This document shows positions 59,901-64,000 of a stretch of 64,000 nt of DNA, piece by piece. Source of the stretch: Asterochloris sp. CNOR1 (Eukaryota > Chlorophyta > Trebouxiophyceae > Trebouxiales > Trebouxiaceae); contig OZ017761.1 in NCBI GenBank assembly GCA_963969365.1, positions 1,302,001-1,366,000 of the forward strand. Reading direction: 5' to 3'. The position numbers and the translations under genes are program-made. The first letter of the stretch is position 1; each line of letters opens with the position of its first letter. The notes beneath the pieces were generated by a model. It ran no database searches, was not told where the DNA came from, and worked only from the letters and a program-made list of their open reading frames with translations.

Positions 59901-61132
59901 AGCTTGATCTAGCACCCCAGGCCTGGGAGCTGTAAATCCCTCACGCTTCCTGCCTGCTGCAGGGACCGGTGACTCAAGGTTGCAGCCAAGGCCTTGGAGG
60001 TGCCTCAGCCTCTCATCCTCTGCTCCTCCCTGCAGGGAAATTGGCTCGGGTGACCATCCAAGGCATCGCAGAATGCCTCTCATGCTCAGCTGCCCCCCTG
60101 CAGGGATCAGTGGCTTGAGTATGCAGCCATAGCTTTCAGCACGCTGGATGCAGACACCAATGGACGCATCAGTGCAGCCGACCTGATGCGCATGCTGGGC
60201 AGCAAGCTGCCAGAGCATGAGGTGGAGTATGCTGTGGAGGATGCTCTGGTTGATGCAGGGTATGCGGGTAGGTTCCACATCACCTGGACGTGATTTTAAG
60301 AGTGAGTGGGTGTGAGGCGCTGCTGGGGTCTCTGTACATCAGAAATACATGAAGGATGCATGGCAAGATGCAGAGGCAGTCTAAGAGTAGGCTGTCAATC
60401 ATTTGCAGTGTGTGTTGGTCTTGGGGCCAGAGGGTCTGTGCTAAGTGCAGGCCACTGTATACAGGTGAGTCTGTAATGGGGCAGGGTATGCACCTGAGAT
60501 CCCCATGTGTGTGTGTGCCAGCAGTTGGCGGCTGGGGGGTCAGGGCTGCTTGGTTACAGACATTGTAAGGCAAGCAAGGGCCTCTTCAAGCAACGTTTGC
60601 TGCTCAGCAGCCATGCCCAAGCTAGGTCAGCTGTGTCTTGGCGTGCTGCAAAAGCCAAAGAGTTGGACCATAACAGCTGTTATTTGTGGCGCTTGGGTGC
60701 TCAGCCATGTGGCACATACCTGTGCTGCCGAACCTCACTGGCCATGCTGCAGATGCTGACAACATGGACTTTGAGGGCTTTCTAAAGCTGCTGAGAGTCA
60801 GCAGCATGGACAGCCTGCACAGCCTAGACGCCTTCGAGTCAAGGCATGGCCACCATGTCGCAGGCAAGCAAGAACCTTGGCTGATAGCTTGTCCAGTGGC
60901 ATGCCTTGCTTGTGACACTCTGGCTGCTGCTGTGGCTGGTACTCACAAGACAATTGGAACATTGTGAAGGCAGTATTTCTGAAGTGACATTATGGCCATT
61001 GCTGCGCTAATCATCACTGCGGATGATCATGCAAACTGCCTCTTGAAGTCACCACCACGGTGTGACTCTATGCCTGCTTGTGCAGGTGGCAGTGTCCATC
61101 CAGAGCTTGAGCCTGTTCATGAAGACAAGTGA
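47959..61132 (+). CDS. CDPK-like Ser/Thr kinase, 1,032 residues, long linker and C-terminal EF-hand region
   Basis: Exons: 47959-48070, 48180-48289, 49001-49183, 49963-50095, 50463-50535, 51051-51197, 51475-51570, 52098-52215, 52552-52697, 53144-53214, 53529-53647, 53896-54125, 54590-54663, 55466-55710, 56139-56249, 56289-56337, 56905-57036, 57257-57411, 57800-57835 (or a sister copy), 58319-58572, 59013-59195, 60104-60267, 60753-60863, 61086-61132. Every junction is in phase (3,099 nt). Kinase domain about residues 30-300: glycine loop GKGGFGTV, Lys58 in LACKS, HRD at 157-159, DFG at 180-182, APE at 207-209, so probably active. A CDPK-like junction (FAQGNIVKRTIFELIAEEI) follows. A linker of about 400 residues, Ser/Pro/acidic with a KRRR cluster, separates it from the EF-hand region, where only DADTNGRISAAD is a canonical loop. 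No N-terminal Gly2 for myristoylation. Ca2+-regulated signalling is expected from the family. Confidence 0.87.
49400..50015 (+). repeat. Serial copies of the kinase HRD-exon acceptor edge
   Basis: The real edge at 49950-50010 (GCTGCAGGTGGCC, then an ATGCGTGAGGCACTGC-like stretch) is preceded in the intron by relatives near 49409-49468, 49487-49525, 49561-49622, 49642-49686 and 49729-49755. The 49561 copy even keeps the frame (VAIVMREVLHMLAHRC). Only the last copy continues into the catalytic loop. Confidence 0.65.
50835..51130 (+). repeat. Copies of the kinase activation-segment exon edge
   Basis: The true edge at 51030-51120 (CTTGTGCTGCTGTGTGCAGG, then MAPEVLSS) is matched at about 50935-51000, where CTTGTGCTGTAG and TGCAGGTTCAAGGCTC are conserved. 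It is matched less well at 50835-50915, where CTGAGCTCCTAGGCATGGCC and GTCTGGTCGGCAAGGAT are conserved. Confidence 0.6.
57166..57179 (+). repeat. Poly-C tract
   Basis: An uninterrupted run of about 14 C lies in the kinase intron upstream of exon 57257, inside a pyrimidine-rich stretch. Confidence 0.8.
57792..57998 (+). repeat. Three tandem 69-bp repeats, each carrying a 36-nt exon
   Basis: Units start at 57792, 57861 and 57930 and are almost identical. Each reads CCCTGTAG acceptor, then 36 nt encoding GAPEQTSLKKFQ, then GTGTGG donor-like sequence. The exons would be 57800-57835, 57869-57904 and 57938-57973, all phase 0 at both ends and matching the flanking exons. A direct intron between units would be only 33 nt, so probably one unit is used, chosen by splicing from 57411 and to 58319. 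Confidence 0.85.
58060..58360 (+). repeat. Copies of the acceptor edge of kinase exon 58319
   Basis: GCTGCAGG followed by GCGC-like and AGCAGCC/GGCAGCC sequence occurs at 58069-58110, 58210-58250 and at the real exon start 58311-58355. The first copy hits a TAA (58134-58136) in the required frame. Confidence 0.5.
58545..58700 (+). repeat. Copies of the donor edge of kinase exon 58319-58572
   Basis: The exon end (TTGCACCAGCTGCAATTTTCC before AGGT, 58551-58574) is echoed in the following intron near 58599-58622 (GTGCACCAGCTGCGATTCTCC) and near 58673-58692 (CTGCACCAGCTGCAGTGG). Here the copies lie on the donor side. Confidence 0.65.
59690..60160 (+). repeat. Decayed copies of the EF-hand exon edge
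   Basis: The real edge at 60098-60155 (CTGCAGGGATCAGTGGCTTG, then AGTATGCAGCC) has upstream relatives at about 59735-59785, 59885-59915, 59955-60005 and 60030-60055. Shared pieces are CTGCAGGGATCAGTG or CAGGGACCG, CTCAAGGTTGCAGCCAAGGCCTT and AGCGTGCTGC. Spacing is 70-150 bp. Confidence 0.65.
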
Positions 61133-61447
61133 ATAGGATGTAGCCTACCCATGCATCCAGGAACAGCAGAGGGTACTGGTGTCCCCTCAACTTTGGCCGG
61201 CATAATCCCCTGCCAGCACCATTCAGTATTTCAGAATCCTGGTCCCTTGCTCAGTTCGAACTTGGTCTGCATAAGGCATGCCCTTCATATGTATGTCTGC
61301 CACCAAAGTGTCAACTGGTCAGTAGAAATCATTTTTCGTCTGGAGCCTTCATGTGGTGGTCCTTGATGAAATGCAAATGAATGAGTGCCAGTGCCCCTCA
61401 ATACTGATCGTTTGTTGGCCCCTAACTCTCAAACACTGGTGCGATTG
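61133..61447. other. Convergent 3' spacer
   Basis: It lies between the kinase stop and the stop of the minus-strand LRR gene. It is AT-richer and I see nothing else in it. Confidence 0.55.
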
Positions 61448-64000
61448 TCAGAAAACAATTGCACATCTGGGCCTGGTAGTCTTCAGCTGCTCCGCAGCAG
61501 CAGCAAGGTGGGCAGCCGAGCTCGTCTGGTAGGGCACAGCGCCAGATTTCCTGCAATCAGGCGTCAGGTTTCGAGGTGGCTGAGGCAATGTGCAGACCAA
61601 CACAAGCTCTGTGATAGTGATAGCACCGTGCCAAGCCACCAGTAGGGAAGCACCACTCACTTCAGGTCTATCTGAAGCAGCGAGGGTGCTGTCTGGAGCA
61701 GCACTTCGGCTGATGCCTGGGAAGCCACCTCCAAGTAGTCGCAGGCGGACAGGTTCAGGTGCTTCAGCTTGCGCAGGCTGGTCAGCACCTGAAGCAGCGC
61801 TTGTCACAAAGCTTTGCAGGGCTGCCTGATGGTGCACTCATCATCTGGGGTGTGCACCTTTGTGGCATTGGTAAACAGCGTTTGCTCACCAGCATGCTGT
61901 GCAGGCCTGGCCAACAACATCTTGAATGCAATGTTATTTTCATTCATTGAAGGCCAGCAGGATCATCAACAGGATCATGCTGTGCAGCCTGGGCAAGCTG
62001 AACACCATAACCTGTGATGATGCAGCCAGAGGTCACAAGCAGCACCCAACCCCAGACTTTGGGTTGACAATAGACATTGACTGTCCCCAGCCTGGGCACA
62101 GCGAGTACATATGCTGGCATGCACAGGCGGAGCCCACCTCCGGCAGGCAGGGAAAGGGGTTTGCGTGAGCATCCAGGACGCAAAGGTTGACAAGAGCGCT
62201 GAAGTGGTCCGGGAGCGCCACGAGGCCATTCTGCATGCGCCAGCAGAAAGCCCTCAATCTGGCAGCATGGGTTTTGGCTTCACTGAGCATTGCTGCAGCT
62301 CAGACTCACTGCTAAAGATACAGGAGTGGTCGATTGGCTAGTGGTCAATTGGCACTGGACCTCAAGAACATGCCAGAACTGCAGGAGTGATTGCCTGGTG
62401 CATTAGGGCTCAAGCTCACAGCGAGAGGCGCAGGAGCGACGGAGTGCCACCTATGCTTGAATTTGCGCAAGAGTGAGTGCTTCATTTGGGGGTTCAGGCT
62501 CACTAACAAGGCAGCGCATGAACTTGTTCATCAAAGGTCACCTGACTAAGGAAGAGGGATGTGAGCGTCGTGAAAGTTGGGATGTAGGGTGGCACGCAGC
62601 CGAGGTCACACTGCTCCAAAAAAAGGTGCTGCACATGTGAACAGGCCTTCAATCACTGTGACACAGCGCAAGACAGCAAACCAGGGAGACACTGGAACCC
62701 CAGCAACATTGAAGTCCCAGCGGCATCAGCAAGACGAGCAAGTCGATCACAATGCTTACCTCCACCCTGAGCATGGGGTTCACCACCGGCGCTGGCAAGG
62801 GCGGCTGGGCCGCATTATTCAGCAGATTCCTGCTCAGCACCAGCGTCTTCACAGTAGCATGAGTCAGCTCTTCAGGGAAGTGGTTGTAGCCATTGCCACT
62901 GCAGCAAAAAGGTTTCGGTCCGCATGGCTGCACATGACTTCTGGCTTTGCAGTGCATTAGGAAAGCATTGCACACAGGGTGGCAGCAAGCTCTTCATTGG
63001 TCGCAGAGCAGTGCGTGGTCTGCCAAAAGGTGCAGTGTGATGGCTCCAGGCTGAATGCAGGGAACGCATCTCTGCAGCCATGCGTGACCGGCTGCACACT
63101 CCATTGTCAACTGGCTGAGAGCTGAATGATGATGCAGCAGGACATGGTCTGTGGATTTCATGTTTCTGAGCGATGACTGGTTCGCAGCAGTCCTGCCAGA
63201 CAGGCCCATCCTGCAAAGCGCTGCTGTTGCTACTTTGTGCGCCAAACTCCGCAACCGGACAACAACACTGCAGCGCTCACCTAAGATCCAGCAGGTCAAA
63301 CTTCCACTTGGTGTAGATACTGTTATTGGTCTCGTGAATCTGGAGGGGAGCCTGGAAGGCGTCTGCCAGCCTGAGCTGGTTCAGAAAGGTCATTCTGGAC
63401 AGGCAGACAGGCAGCGTGCACAGATTCATGCACCCACTCAGATCCAGGGCCTGCAAGCTGGTGAGCTGAGACACCTCAAGCGGTGCTATGATAATTCCTG
63501 CAATCAGGCTAAAGCAAGCTGGTGGATCTGAAGACACCATGCAGCACCGTGAACACTCAATTGACAGCGCTAGACCCATGCAGGCTGCTGCAACCATCGA
63601 TCCACCACACACCATCTTGGGAAGTGCAAGAGTACAGGAAACCCTGCCGTGTGCTCACCCGCTGAGCTCAGCTGGAGCGATGTGAGGGTGGGCAGCTTGC
63701 AGACTGTGATGGGGAAGCCATGAAAGATGTGGACACGGGTGTCACCCTCAAAGGCAGCCGCTGCTGTCATTCTCAGTTCCTGCATGTCATGGGCATGCTG
63801 AGCAGCTCCATCTAGCAGTTTGGCCCGCCAAAGGAGGAGGCAGCTTGCCTTGAGCTCCCTCAGGGAGGTCAGCGCCTCAATGTTCCGAGCAAAAATCCTG
63901 TGCTTCAGACCTGCAGGCAGCCGCAACCTGGGCTGACCAGGGGGACGTCGCAGGAGGTCCTGCTGGCAAGCGATGAGCTCTGTGCACAGCGACGAGCTCT
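61448..64000 (-). CDS. Leucine-rich-repeat protein, 3' part (5' end outside window)
   Basis: Exons from the right edge: open from 64000 to 63659, 63497-63281, 62898-62760, 62230-62138, 61788-61661 and 61550-61448 (stop). All junctions are in phase. Each exon carries leucine-rich repeats of the intracellular or plant type: NIEALTSLRELKAS, LPTLTSLQLSSAG, VSQLTSLQALDLSGC, ATVKTLVLSRNLL, LVALPDHFSALVNL, LTSLRKLKHLNLSAC, LLQIDLK. The C-terminus is short and ends RPRCAIVF, with C five from the end, so it is not a CaaX box. No kinase, NB-ARC or membrane segment is visible in this part. Role unknown: the N-terminal part outside the window will decide whether it is an F-box, NLR-like or other LRR protein. 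It is unrelated in detail to the LRRs of the receptor cyclase. Confidence 0.78.

Noticed and set aside
60864-60967. Alternative unspliced end of the kinase at 60967
   Set aside because: The frame stays open past 60863, but the added residues look noncoding. A GC donor with a phase-matching acceptor at 61085 gives an acidic tail instead. Kept as second choice.
1-64000. CRISPR arrays, insertion sequences or bacterial operons
   Set aside because: The repeats seen are diverged, intron-bound and lack spacer regularity. No transposase or inverted terminal repeats were recognised, and the gene structure is clearly spliceosomal.

Overview
The window is nuclear DNA of an intron-dense eukaryote, most likely a green alga (Chlorophyta, perhaps a trebouxiophyte; this placement is inference). 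The pointers are a CGLD27/Ycf36 gene (green lineage and diatoms), a plant/alga-type calcium-dependent protein kinase (CDPK), a Chlamydomonas-style class III nucleotide cyclase, and 15-25 small exons per gene with CTGCAG acceptors and GT donors. No bacterial gene, rRNA gene, CRISPR array or intact transposon was seen. Genes were assembled by eye from exon pieces whose splice phases agree; most long unspliced ORFs are shadows.

Layout from left to right: a possible last exon of a gene entering from the left (443-1210, +); a large P-loop GTPase (1557-10184, +); convergent to it a secreted F-type lectin protein (15160-10842, -); CGLD27 (16260-19467, +, 5' end unresolved); a 15-kb receptor gene (34865-19836, -) with signal peptide, leucine-rich repeats, one membrane span and two cyclase domains; an APC-family amino-acid permease (36213-39869, +, 5' end missing); a small orphan membrane protein (41583-40201, -); a long coiled-coil protein (47872-41869, -); a 1,032-residue CDPK-like kinase (47959-61132, +), 86 bp from the start of the coiled-coil gene; and an LRR gene entering from the right (64000-61448, -).

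There is no operon logic, but signalling dominates: an LRR receptor with cyclase domains, a Ca2+-regulated kinase, a GTPase and a secreted lectin. The most unusual pattern runs across genes. Many introns contain two to five decayed, tandem copies of the adjacent exon edge (splice site plus 30-90 bp of coding sequence), sometimes with the copy's splice site destroyed. One 69-bp array carries three nearly identical 36-nt exons. Other splicing oddities are three probable GC-AG introns and microexons of 5, 16, 23, 24 and 27 nt.
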